Origin: Tolypeutes matacus
Lineage: Eukaryota; Chordata; Mammalia; Cingulata; Chlamyphoridae
Length of the DNA: 64,000 nt
Assembly (NCBI GenBank): GCA_026826555.1
Contig: JAKSZT010054003.1
Location: 231,258 to 295,257, forward strand
Direction of reading: 5' to 3'
Positions 35,404-44,571 of the stretch are shown in pieces. The notes beneath the pieces are model-generated. The model did no database searches. It was not told where the DNA came from and worked only from the letters and a program-made list of their open reading frames with translations. The position numbers and the translations under genes were made by a program. Positions within the stretch are counted from its first letter, which is position 1. Every line of letters begins with the position of its first letter.

Positions 35404-36639
35404 AAGATAAAAGCCTGAACAGGGAAAATGGTGAAAAGAATCTTGGGCGTAATTTAAATATAGGAATTTATAAATTGATAATTGGAGGGGGACAAAAAAT
35501 TCCATCATTTGGAAGTGAGGTAGTGGGCTATAAGGGAACAGTGTGGAGTGGAGTCAAGGGGGACAAAAACCAAATGCCAGTAGAACAGGCATTTTATAGC
35601 CATTGCCAGTATACAAATTCAACACAAAGAACCATTCTTCCCATTACATAGAAAACTGACGCTCAGAGAAATTCAGTAACTTGTCAAAGTTTCTATTTTT
35701 TACTACTCTATGAATCTGTGACTTCCCAAATCAATAATTTGAATCTATCTTAATCTCACCACCTATAGTGAAAGAAAACAATATAATCTGCTACTGACTT
35801 AAGTCTGTGTTGCTGAGGTGCATCAGAGGCAGAGGGGATTTGCAAAGGCAAAGGTGGAAGGGAATAGAAAGCTTGAAAAGGACTGTTTCAAGTCTGTGGT
35901 TATAACCCTTGTGCCTTTAAAGTGTTAATGAAAGCAGGGAGCAGGCTCTGGGCAGCTGTCATACTGCACTACTACAAAGCATCTACCTGCTGCTTTCTTG
36001 GTGCTGTTGAAGATAAAAAGTGAAAGTGTGACCTGTAGTCAGATAGCATAGGTGAAAGGAACTGAATTAACTCCTGAAAATGAAGTTGGTTAAAAATCTG
36101 AGCATCTTGTCCAGTGGCCTGCTCTCAATATTCAGATAGTTGGATAGATTCTTATCTGATTTGTGCAATGTAATTATATCTCCTGATTCTTATTTTTAAA
36201 TATAATATAATGGCCATACTTCAAAACATACATATGAAATGCATATAATCTACATTCTGTGAGTATAAATTATAAAGTAACCTGCTTATGTCATTGTAGT
36301 GAGAATATTTTTCACCACATTGTTCTGATAAAGCTGACTCTCTCTGACAATTTGGACAAACAGAAAATGGGTATCAGACAACATGAATAAACCTTACTTT
36401 CATTAAAACTGACTAATAAAAAAGATCAAATTATTTTCGATTAAGGATCATTGCTAAAGGGAAAGAAAAAACAAATGAGTTGAAGAATGTGAAGATTCTT
36501 TTAAAAAATGGAATCATAATGAATTTTCACAACTATTAGAATAAGTATTTCACTCATAATTACTTAACTTATCCTATTGTAGGAGAGTTAAAAGATATAC
36601 TATATTTATTCATTAAAAAATTCCTTCAACAATTTTTTT
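35404..36639. other. Single-copy DNA, nothing recognised
   Basis: A weak reverse MIR phrase lies near 35640-35705 (cattacatagaaaactgacg, ctcagagaaattcagtaact). Otherwise featureless, AT-rich DNA. Confidence 0.45.
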
Positions 36640-36847
36640 TTAGGTACTGGGGGCCAGGGATTGAACCTGGGGCATCATATGTGAGAAGCTGGTGCTCAAC
36701 CATTGAGCCACATTGGCTTCCCTGAGTCAGTTTTTTGTTTGTTTTGCTTATTGTTTGTTTTTGTTTTTTCAGGAGGCACCAAGAACTGAACCTGGGACTT
36801 CCCATGTGGGCGGTAAGCACTCAACTGCTTGAGCCACATCCACTCCC
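36640..36847 (-). mobile_element. DAS-type SINE dimer
   Basis: Two tRNA-like units on the minus strand. Unit one has the B-box complement 'ccagggattgaacctggggc' and the A-box complement 'caaccattgagccacattgg'. Unit two has 'aagaactgaacctgggactt' and 'caactgcttgagccacatcc'. They are joined by a TTTG/TTTTG linker (about 36729-36770). Flanks 'caacaattttt' and 'caactattttt' form an imperfect TSD. Head sequence differs from the GC-rich copies, so this is an older subfamily. Confidence 0.82.
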
Positions 36848-36854
36848 AACTATT

Positions 36855-36902
36855 TTTTGAACATCTACTCTGTGTCAGAATCTATTCTAAGCTCTGGTTA
36901 TA
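36855..36902 (-). repeat. L2 LINE fragment, left part
   Basis: 'gaacatctactctgtgtcag' and 'aatctattctaagctctggt' match the reverse-strand L2 3' end (gagcacctactatgtgccag ... gcactgtgctaggcgctgg). An unrelated block follows at 36903 and L2-like sequence resumes near 37045. Confidence 0.6.
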
Positions 36903-37044
36903 GAAGCAAAAGCTTCTAGCTGATCCTTGAACTGCTTTTCTCTCCTTGGGGATACAACTGGACTACATTTCCTAGTCTCCTTTGTGGTTATGTGTTGCCA
37001 TATGAACAAAACAGACACGTTCTATATCCTCTTGGTCATTCTAA
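36903..37044. repeat. Insert of unknown family inside L2
   Basis: About 140 bp ('ggactacatttcctagtctc' and 'gtggttatgtgttgccatat') separates two L2 pieces. The phrase is familiar from an old mammalian interspersed repeat, but I cannot name the family. No TSD was established. Confidence 0.4.
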
Positions 37045-37140
37045 GGTGAGACAGATAACAAATAAATTACATAAATAGACATTTGGCTTATATGAAAGTG
37101 TTAAGTCTAGATAGGTCAACAATGATTGTTTCAGGTTCAT
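37045..37140 (-). repeat. L2 LINE fragment, right part
   Basis: 'agacagataacaaataaatt' and 'gtctagataggtcaac' continue the L2 reverse strand (gacagataataaacaagtaa). Weak. Confidence 0.45.
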
Positions 37141-37256
37141 GCTAAAAGATTAAAACTGGAGATGATAAAAAAATAATTTACATTTTGACTTTAGAATAAA
37201 GTATCACTTTCTCTCATCCTCTCCTCTTCCATAAACCACCTCCCCAACCCAGAATG

Positions 37257-37276
37257 CACACACACACACACACACA
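37257..37276. repeat. (CA)n microsatellite
   Basis: Ten uninterrupted CA units in otherwise unique sequence. Likely polymorphic. Confidence 0.95.
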
Positions 37277-37514
37277 TCTCTTTTACTGAGTACAATCTTT
37301 CTGAAAGAGTGATGAATTCCAAAGTACATGGAGCAATGGAAATCTTAGAGCTCTCAGTTCATTGTTCTCCTTTCTGTATGATAACCTGCTTATAAAGGAC
37401 ATAAATGCATCTTTTCCCAAGCAATAATGACACATTGGTTATCTTTTCAATTTTCTCCCATGAGCAAAATTTAGAAATGCTGAATATATTGCCTGGTAGT
37501 AGAGCTGCAGAAGG

Positions 37515-37660
37515 ATAACTAGAGTGATTTAAAGAGATCTGAGATCTAGTGCTAATTACATGGCTTTGGGTAAGGTAGCTACTTCTGGGGACTTAATCCT
37601 CACCTACAAAACTGGAGGCTTGGGCTAATTGATCTGTAAGAGTCCTCCCATTTTTCAGAT
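37515..37660 (+). repeat. MIR SINE relic
   Basis: 'gagatctagtgctaattaca', 'tggctttgggtaaggtagct' and 'aatcctcacctacaaaactg' follow the MIR plus-strand order (tagctgtgtgaccttgggcaag ... tcctcatctgtaaaatg). Confidence 0.6.
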
Positions 37661-38364
37661 TTTCAGCTACTGAATCAATTTTTTTGTTTGTTTTTTGGAC
37701 AGAAAAATGTTAGAAATGTGGCTCAAATGCAGTGCTTGGGCAACATTTTGCATGGTTTGCAGGTTCAAGTGATGAGACTCAGTAGGTGAAATCTGAATCC
37801 TTCATTCGCAGTTAGAAGCCTGGCACATTATCTAGAAATGGGAGGCTAAAGAGACATTGGGAAATTCCAGGTGATGCAGGGATTTTGTGTGAATTATCCA
37901 CAAACTGCCTAGGGCTTTACTTCATTTGACACCTCACTTCTGAATGCAGATATATTTTATAGATTCTGATTCCCCAAAACTCTGAACCCCCTCTGTCCTT
38001 TGAAGCTTCAACCTTTCAAAATAAGAACTGTATTGTTTCTAACAACTGGGTCTCTCTCCCCAGCTTTCTACCCCCTGCCCAGATTCCCTTCTCTCTCTGT
38101 TCTTTCTCAGGTCCCTCTCAGCTGTCTGGCTCCTGTTGTTGTGCATTGTGATTTAAGGCACTCTATGCTTTTCTTTCCTTACCATGGTGACTTTGATTCA
38201 GACATGGACAGATACATTATTGATCAAATTTTGGCTTCTCTTAGCTTGCTGGTGCCATACTACTAGCTAATAAGCTACCAAGAGAAGAAGAGTGAAGAGA
38301 GCTTGCCTCCTTTTAAAAAGCATGTGACTGACAATCCTACCATCTCCATTTTAGAACTTTAGGA
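37661..38364. other. Single-copy DNA, nothing recognised
   Basis: A pyrimidine-rich 88-codon frame at 38000-38266 has no recognisable domain. I do not call it a gene. Confidence 0.45.
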
Positions 38365-38512
38365 AATGCTACATGGGTGGCTATGGTAGTACAACACTGT
38401 GGATGTATCACTACTGAATTACATACTTGAAAGTGGTTTAAATGGGAAATGTTATGTTGCATATATACCACATTCTTTAAAAACAAAAACAAAAAACAAA
38501 AACAACCCAGCC
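38365..38512 (+). mobile_element. L1 3'-end fragment
   Basis: 'ggctatggtagtacaacact', 'gtggatgtatcactactgaa', 'tggtttaaatgggaaatgtt' and an AAAAAC-type tail are the short-type L1 3' end, parallel to 34580-34668. Confidence 0.75.
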
Positions 38513-38639
38513 CTGTCTCCTAATCACACCTGATCAGAACTGAGCTGCTGTTCATAGGACCCCAGCCCCCATGAAGGGTCAAGGACAAGTTTAGCAGGAG
38601 GCATGAGCCAGGGTCTGTTGGGCAAAGACAGTCCTCCCA
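38513..38639. other. Short unassigned stretch
   Basis: About 125 bp between an L1 tail and an LTR. It does not align by eye with the LTR end, so it may be a lost or replaced LTR terminus or host DNA. Confidence 0.35.
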
Positions 38640-39261
38640 TTACTCTTTTGATTAGATAGCTTCAGTTAAAAGCCTTTGATTAGATTATGGGACTCTTCAG
38701 TTGGATTGCATTCAGTTGGGGGGCCTTTGATTGGAGTACTTCAGGGAAGCATGACACAGGGTGGGTCTCAGACTTCTTGCTGAATGGTATCTTTATAAAT
38801 AGGAGAAATGTTTAGAGACATACAGAGAAAGACAGCTGCCATTTTTACCCTGCTATGTGAGAGAGGACTCCAGGATCGCCCACAGCTGAGCTGGGGGGAG
38901 GAGGGGGTGAGCATTCAGAGAAACCCCCAGAGGCTGAGAAAGAGGCAGGAGGCTGGAATCAGCAGAGCAGCCTGAAGGTGAAGAGATAAGGCCGGGGAAG
39001 GGACAAGCCTTACGCCTGATTGCCCACAGTTGAGCTCTGGGAGAACGTGAGCCTGGAGAAGGCAGAGTCCAGCCTTGCCACGTGGTGGGAGTCTAGGATC
39101 TGCCAGCAGCCAACTTTTGGAGAGGGAGCATCTCTGATGATGCCTTGATTTGGACATTTTCACAGCCTTGGAACTGTAAGAGTTTACCCCAATAAATTCC
39201 CATTATAAAAGCCAACACATTTCTGGTGTTTTTGCATTGGCAGTCTTTAGCAAACCTGCCA
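38640..39261 (-). mobile_element. MaLR-like LTR, sister of 32019
   Basis: On the minus strand the head reads 'gccaatgcaaaaacaccaga' and 'ataatgggaatttattgggg', matching 32019. 'gattagatagcttcagttaa' at 38649-38668 is the counterpart of the block near 32525. The outermost bases of the 3' end are missing or changed, and no TSD is visible. An 82-codon antisense frame inside it is chance. Confidence 0.78.
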
Positions 39262-39574
39262 TCCTATGAGTGTAAAAATAGCCTTCATTTGCATTAAAAG
39301 AAAAAAAAAAAAAGAAATGCTTCTTGTTTTCCCATTAGGCCCTCTTTGTTTGTTTGGTCATGCATCATCCCTGGCAGAGGCTGAGTGGTCCACACACCAG
39401 ACAGTGAAGGTCAGCTTGGATGAAAAGGGGGATATTCTCATATACAGAGCACTGTTCTTCGTTCCACAGATCATGAGTGGTTAGGCTTCTCAGCTAAACA
39501 TTCCATATAAAACTTAAATAGCCATTTGAACCATATACTTTATGATGGTATTTAATTTTGCCATCACCAATGGA

Positions 39575-39770
39575 GTAGTTCACATTATGGATGAGGATAT
39601 TTGGGCTAAGAAAACTCATGTGCCTGGAACTAGATAAGTTCTCCACTTATTCTCATTGAAGGAATCAAGTTAGCTTCCAAGCCTAAGATCACAACAAGTG
39701 GCAGGGCTGTGATTTAAACTCAGATCTTCTGACTCTTAATCTATACCCGTCTCTTGATACCATTGCTGGG
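39575..39770 (-). repeat. MIR SINE relic
   Basis: 'tggatgaggatatttgggct' and later 'cctaagatcacaacaagtgg', 'cagggctgtgatttaaactc', 'agatcttctgactct' follow the reverse MIR (caaggtcacacagctagtaagtgg ... attcgaacccaggcagtctg). Confidence 0.7.
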
Positions 39771-39884
39771 AATTTTCTCTGATTACTCACTTTTAAACAT
39801 CTATTCTGGTTCTTTAGGGAGATACCTGAAAAAAGCTACAGTTTAAAAAATTCCTTCATCTTATCTAAAGTTTCCTCCCTCTTT

Positions 39885-40168
39885 ATGTTTTTAAAATTTA
39901 TTTTCTTTTTCTTTTTTTTTTTTTCTTTATTTTTAAAGGGGCTTTAGATTACACAAATGTTACATTGAAAATATAGGAGATTTCCATACACTTCACTCCT
40001 TCCCCGTCCCACATTTTCTCCATTAACAGCATCTTTCATTAGTGTGGTACATTTGCTACAATTAATGAATACATATTGAAGCACCGCTACTAGCCACACT
40101 CTATAGTTTACACTATGGTTTACACTTTGCACCACACAATTTTATAGGGTTTGACAAAATGTATCACA
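39885..40168 (-). mobile_element. L1 3'-UTR fragment of the long type
   Basis: A poly-T block (39900-39925), then 'gctttagattacacaaatgt', 'tttcattagtgtggtacatt', 'tatagtttacactatggttt' and 'gggtttgacaaaatgtatca'. The same beginning is seen at the 3' ends of copies A and B (cttagattacataaatgtta), so this is a diverged, 5'-truncated relative with a long-type 3' UTR. Confidence 0.75.
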
Positions 40169-40289
40169 GCTTTAGACACTTTAATGTCTTATTTCAAAAT
40201 ATTTACCGAATTTTTGAGTGCTCATGTCCCTTAACGCATTATTATAGTTATGCTTACAAAAGGGTGTATGTGTGTGTGAGTGTACACAC

Positions 40290-40465
40290 AGCTACACACA
40301 CACATATAAGCATGGTTATTCTAACCGATAATAGCAAAACCAGAAAACAACCAGGGACTTGATAAATAAATTATTGTACATCCATAAAATTGAACACAGT
40401 AGGCAACTATTAAAAAGAATTAGATAGATGAATGCATGCTGGTTTTGAAAATCTCTAGGTTCTAG
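40290..40465 (+). mobile_element. L1M-type 3' fragment
   Basis: 'aatagcaaaaccagaaaaca', 'aataaattattgtacatcca', 'aactattaaaaagaattaga' are the familiar end-of-ORF2 and 3' region phrases of old L1M elements. Preceded by TG/CA-rich simple sequence (40262-40310). Confidence 0.6.
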
Positions 40466-40496
40466 AAAGATATTCATATAGGTGAACTCTATTGCA

Positions 40497-40545
40497 ATAA
40501 ATCTATGTCTATCTACCTATCTCTATATCTATCTGTCCATCTCTC
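40497..40545. repeat. CTAT-type simple repeat
   Basis: Imperfect TCTA/CTAT units (ctatctacctatctctatat, ctatctgtccatctc). Confidence 0.75.
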
Positions 40546-41067
40546 TTTGCTGGTTTAGTCATAAAAGTTTTGTATTTTGCTGTTAAGAGCAACCTCTACT
40601 GTAGAGAGTACTATGGGAAAGGGAAACTTTTTTATTAAAGTTTACCTTTTTGTGATTTTTGAATGTCTTTGTCATTTTTGAACTTTATACAGCTATTTTT
40701 TTTCTTTTTAAAGAATGTCAACTGAAGTTAGCTGGGACTTTTCTTTATGTATTTCTATATTTTAAAACATTTATAAGTTTTGTTTAAAAATTCCCTAATA
40801 GCAACTTATTTATATATATGTATATTATTATAAAATATATATAATTATATAGTTATATATCCTTTTATGTGAATATGGTGACAGTCACTTTCTTGAAAGT
40901 GCATTTTGAAACATGAAGAGAGGGAATCATGGGGGTTATAAGTCCCTGAATAGTGAGAGGAGATGTAGGGGAGCAAAGGAAAGCACTATGAAGGGAGCAA
41001 CAGTGACACTAGAGTATTTGCTTTTCTGTGTTGCATAGCGGTGATGAGAGGGGTGGCTGCACTAGTA
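40546..41067. other. Single-copy DNA with AT-rich run
   Basis: A TA-rich stretch at about 40808-40862. Nothing else recognised. Confidence 0.45.
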
Positions 41068-41218
41068 GTTAGGAAACTTGGATTCTAGCCCTGCTCTGCC
41101 ATTTACTACCCTCCTGCACATGTCACTTAACCTCTCCTAACTTCAGTATCCTCATATATAAAATAGGGGAATTGTGTTGGATAATTTCTGCGGCGTCTTC
41201 TAGCTCAAAAATCTATAA
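41068..41218 (+). repeat. MIR SINE (MIR3 type)
   Basis: 'ttggattctagccctgctct', 'gccatttactaccctcctgc', 'acatgtcacttaacctctcc', 'taacttcagtatcctcatat' and 'ttctagctc' follow the MIR/MIR3 order closely. Confidence 0.8.
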
Positions 41219-41711
41219 ACTTCTATGGAACATCATTCTTTCTCCTGCCACATAATTGACAGGCAGTGTTAATGAAATAAGGTCTGGAATATAGCTTATC
41301 TTTCAATGTGCATTTTATCTGTCCTTCTTAGGAAAGCAGTTGATAGGTCTTATTTTCTCTCTCATCTTACTGTGATTGTGATTAAGGGTAAACTCCCTAA
41401 GCAAGGAAATTCATATAGCCTTTTACTTTCTTGGAAAACTGAGCCCATTTGCTTCTAGTCAGAGCCAGCAAAGGTAGGCACAATGAACAAAAAATGGGGT
41501 AGAAAGATTAATCAGGATTTTTTCTTTAATTCCAGCAAAAATAGATCATCTGACATTTGGAATTGTGGAGTATGTGGTACTTCGTATTTTATCTAACCCA
41601 GCCCACCTGTCCCTTTGAAAGCATCTCAGTAACTCTAAAGTTCTCTATTTCAAACCTGCAGAGATAAAAGAAGCCTGACCTAGTCCCAGCCATCCCAGCA
41701 AACTGACAAGT
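41219..41711. other. Single-copy DNA left of L1 copy B
   Basis: No repeat or coding signal. It ends at the TSD of the L1. Confidence 0.5.
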
Positions 41712-41726
41712 ATCCCCAATCTTTTA

Positions 41727-41852
41727 TTTTTTATTTATTTATTTATTTTATTGTGTGTAAAAATCAAATTTTTCACAATACATACCAATATATGTAAAAT
41801 GATATATAAATATATATGCATATATGTGCATTTGCTTACATAAATGTTATTA

Positions 41853-41881
<29 letters not shown>
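41727..41881 (-). other. Double tail and candidate 3' transduction of L1 copy B
   Basis: On the minus strand the L1 3' UTR reaches a first poly(A), then a (TA)n run and a unique segment (about 41752-41850), then a second A-rich tail of AAATA units with AATAAA signals. The TSD lies outside the second tail, so the extra segment arrived with the L1. That is the layout of an L1 3' transduction, in which transcription reads through the element's own weak signal into flanking DNA. One 14-base block (TTACATAAATGTTA, 41836-41849) also occurs at the L1 3' end of copy A, so a partial duplication of the L1 end is an alternative. Confidence 0.65.
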
Positions 41882-41883
<2 letters not shown>

Positions 41884-44571
41884 AGGTGCTTAGATTACCT
41901 AGATATTACACAGAAATTACAGGGATTCCCATGTTCCCACCTCCAACACCTCCCACAACATCCCACCCAAACATCCTTCATCAATGTGGTACATCACCCG
42001 TAATGGATATACACATCCTGGGGCCTTGCCACCAAGCATAGACCACAGTTCACATCGTAGACCACATTCTCTCTCACACAGTTCTGCATGGTATATGCTG
42101 ATGTAAAATGGTCTATGTCTGTCGCCACAGTGCCACTCAGGACAACCCCCAAGTCCTGAAAAAGCCCCTGTTTTTCAACTGCCCTTCCCCTCCCTGCCCC
42201 AAAAGCGTCCAGTGGCCACCAGCTCCACCTACTGTTATAATTTCTTCCATTGCTTGAATCACAATATGTCTACAACAGAGTACCATTAAGCCCACTCAAG
42301 TCCATATCTCTTCCCCCAATCCTGAAGGGACTTGGAGGGTGATGTCCACTTCACCTTCAAGTGAGAGAGGGCTTATATCCATGGATACAGTGCATGGGAT
42401 TATCCTGCCTGCAGCTGCAGGCCCTCTCCATTCCCTGGGATGGCCGTTGCCCATCGTCGTCTCCTCGCCAGGTGACTTGGATGAATCCATTGAGCTGTAG
42501 GGTAGGAGTTGCAGCTCCACCGAGATTCCAGGAACAGCTGACACATAGGTAGGCCAGAGGCTCCAGTCTCTGGAAGTACACATAAAAACTCCAGCATCAC
42601 ATATAGGTTTGAATAGAAGGGACTGTTGGACCACATACAGGGAGGACTTATTTGAGTCCAACTCTATCACTCTCAGGAGCACAGATTCCAAAGTAGAGCT
42701 CACTAATAAGGCATCAATCTCTGGGTCTATCCCCCCTTATATAGGACCTGGGTGTCTCCAGAGCCCTCAGGAGCCCCTCTGTGTGGGGTGATATCCACTT
42801 TGTTGTTCTATGAGATCCTACTGAGGTGTGTGTAAACCTTACCTCTGGGATGACCTCCCGACTCTCTTTGAAGTCTCTTAGCCACATGAACTCATTTCTC
42901 TTTACCTTTCCCCCCTTTTATTCAAGGTCTTTTTCCAATCATGTTGCCAGTTGGCACTTGGTATTAATTCCTCGTTGCCAGGGAGGCTCATCCCCAGGAG
43001 TCATGTCCCACGTTGGGGGAAGGTAATGCATTCATATGCTGAGTTTGGCTTAGAGAGAGGCCACATTTGAGCAACAAAGAGGGTCTCAGGTGGCAACTCT
43101 TAGGCACCCCATAACAGTAGGCTAAGTTTGAGTTACAAGAGCCAAGACTCTTTTTTTTTTTTTTTTTTAAAGATTTTTTATTTATTTATTCATTTATCCC
43201 CCCTTGCTGCTTGTGCTCGCTGGGTCAGCTAACCACGCCATGCGGGCGGGCTTGCCTTCACCAGGAGGCCCTGGGAACCGAACCCGGGGCCTCCCATATG
43301 GTAAACGGGAGCCCTACTGATTGAGCCACAGCCGCTTCCCAGAGCCAAGACTCTTAAGGCTAGTCATCAATAACAAGAACCCATTAGTGGGCAATCCTCT
43401 TTTGCCAGACACTGTCCCTGCACTCAGGGGACTGTTGCTCCTAACTTGGAGCATTGTGGCAGAGCTTTCCAGGCTGGTAGATTCCCTCATTTATTGACTG
43501 ATTGTCTACCCATCATGACCATGCCCCATCCCTTGATCATTTGAACAATTTTATATATCTTTCATGTATATTCAGATGAACTTACTTCCATGAATCCCCC
43601 ATCCCAGACACCCCCCACCAATGCTCCTCTGCAGCCCCCATTGTAACCCTTCTGTGATCTAAACTTTCCTTGAACATGAAGCCCATATAATAACCAGATA
43701 AAATTAATAGGAAAAAGAAATAATAATGATAACCTTCAAAGCAAGTGATAAGTATAAGGAAACTCAGAAGAAAATAAAAAACTAAACTAAAAATAAAATA
43801 TGATTAGTGGATTGGGACATTCAAATAAATGGGAAAAAAATCCTTTTTAAAGAAATTATTCTTTTTTCCTTTCATCACTGTATTATCGGATGTCCAGTGT
43901 ACCATGACACCTTCCCCCTCTCATTCCCCAGTGTCTCCCAAATTTTCGTTTAATTTTCAAAGAAGTTTTAGGTCACAGCAAAGTCACACACGGAATACTA
44001 GAGACTCCCACATACCCAACCTCCCTCCACCTTCTCCACCCCTATTAAAACCTTTTTTTAAAAAATGGATGTTAGCATTGTTATAACTGCTATACAGACA
44101 GTAAAATATAGCAACTAAACATTGTCAATGGTTTACAGTATAGTTTAAAATTTAGATGGTACAGTTAAATTTTGATGATATTTACCATGTCCTGTGTCCA
44201 TTACTGTAAGGTAATGAGAAATCTTTCCCATGACCATTAAATACCCCTTTTAATCTTAACTGTTCCATCCTCCCTATCCCCCTGGAGCATATGACACTCC
44301 AGTCTTGACTCATGGCATGACAAGATTCATAGTCACATGCCCTGGGCATTCCAACCTGCCCTTCCTAATCTACCCACTTGTCAACTCTGCACCACCAAAC
44401 CCAGTAATATCATTACCCATCTGTCCTATCCTTCAATATTCAACTATATTCTATCCCTTTACCATATATTATGTCCATATGGGTGATGGCTCAAAGCCTA
44501 CTCTTCTCTTCCTCTCCCTTTTAACCTGTCTTTCAGACAATGGTTGTCAGAGACTGCTCACTTTTCTCAGT
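41882..44571 (-). other. Long 3' UTR of L1 copy B
   Basis: About 2.7 kb including the SINE, and about 2.5 kb without it. Collinear with the 3' UTR of copy A. Compared with A it lacks about 370 bp near 44337, and it has about 55 bp at 42843-42900 (for example 'ctctgggatgacctcccgac') that A lacks. Short frames (for example 42296-42703) are not conserved as proteins between the two copies. Confidence 0.8.
43153..43340 (-). mobile_element. DAS-type SINE inserted in L1 copy B
   Basis: Minus-strand copy of the GC-rich tRNA-derived SINE: T-run and TTTAT units (tail), 'cttgctgcttgtgctcgctg', 'catgcgggcgggcttgcctt', B-box complement 'gggaaccgaacccggggcc', and A-box complement near 'tgattgagccacagccgctt'. 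A perfect 15-bp TSD AGAGCCAAGACTCTT flanks it (43138-43152 and 43341-43355). Copy A has the empty site ('agagcaaagattcataaggc'). Confidence 0.95.

Noticed and set aside
42296..42703. 135-codon minus-strand ORF in the L1 3' UTR as a third L1 gene
   Set aside because: In copy A the corresponding stretch (15300-15703) is split over several frames, so the reading frame is not maintained.
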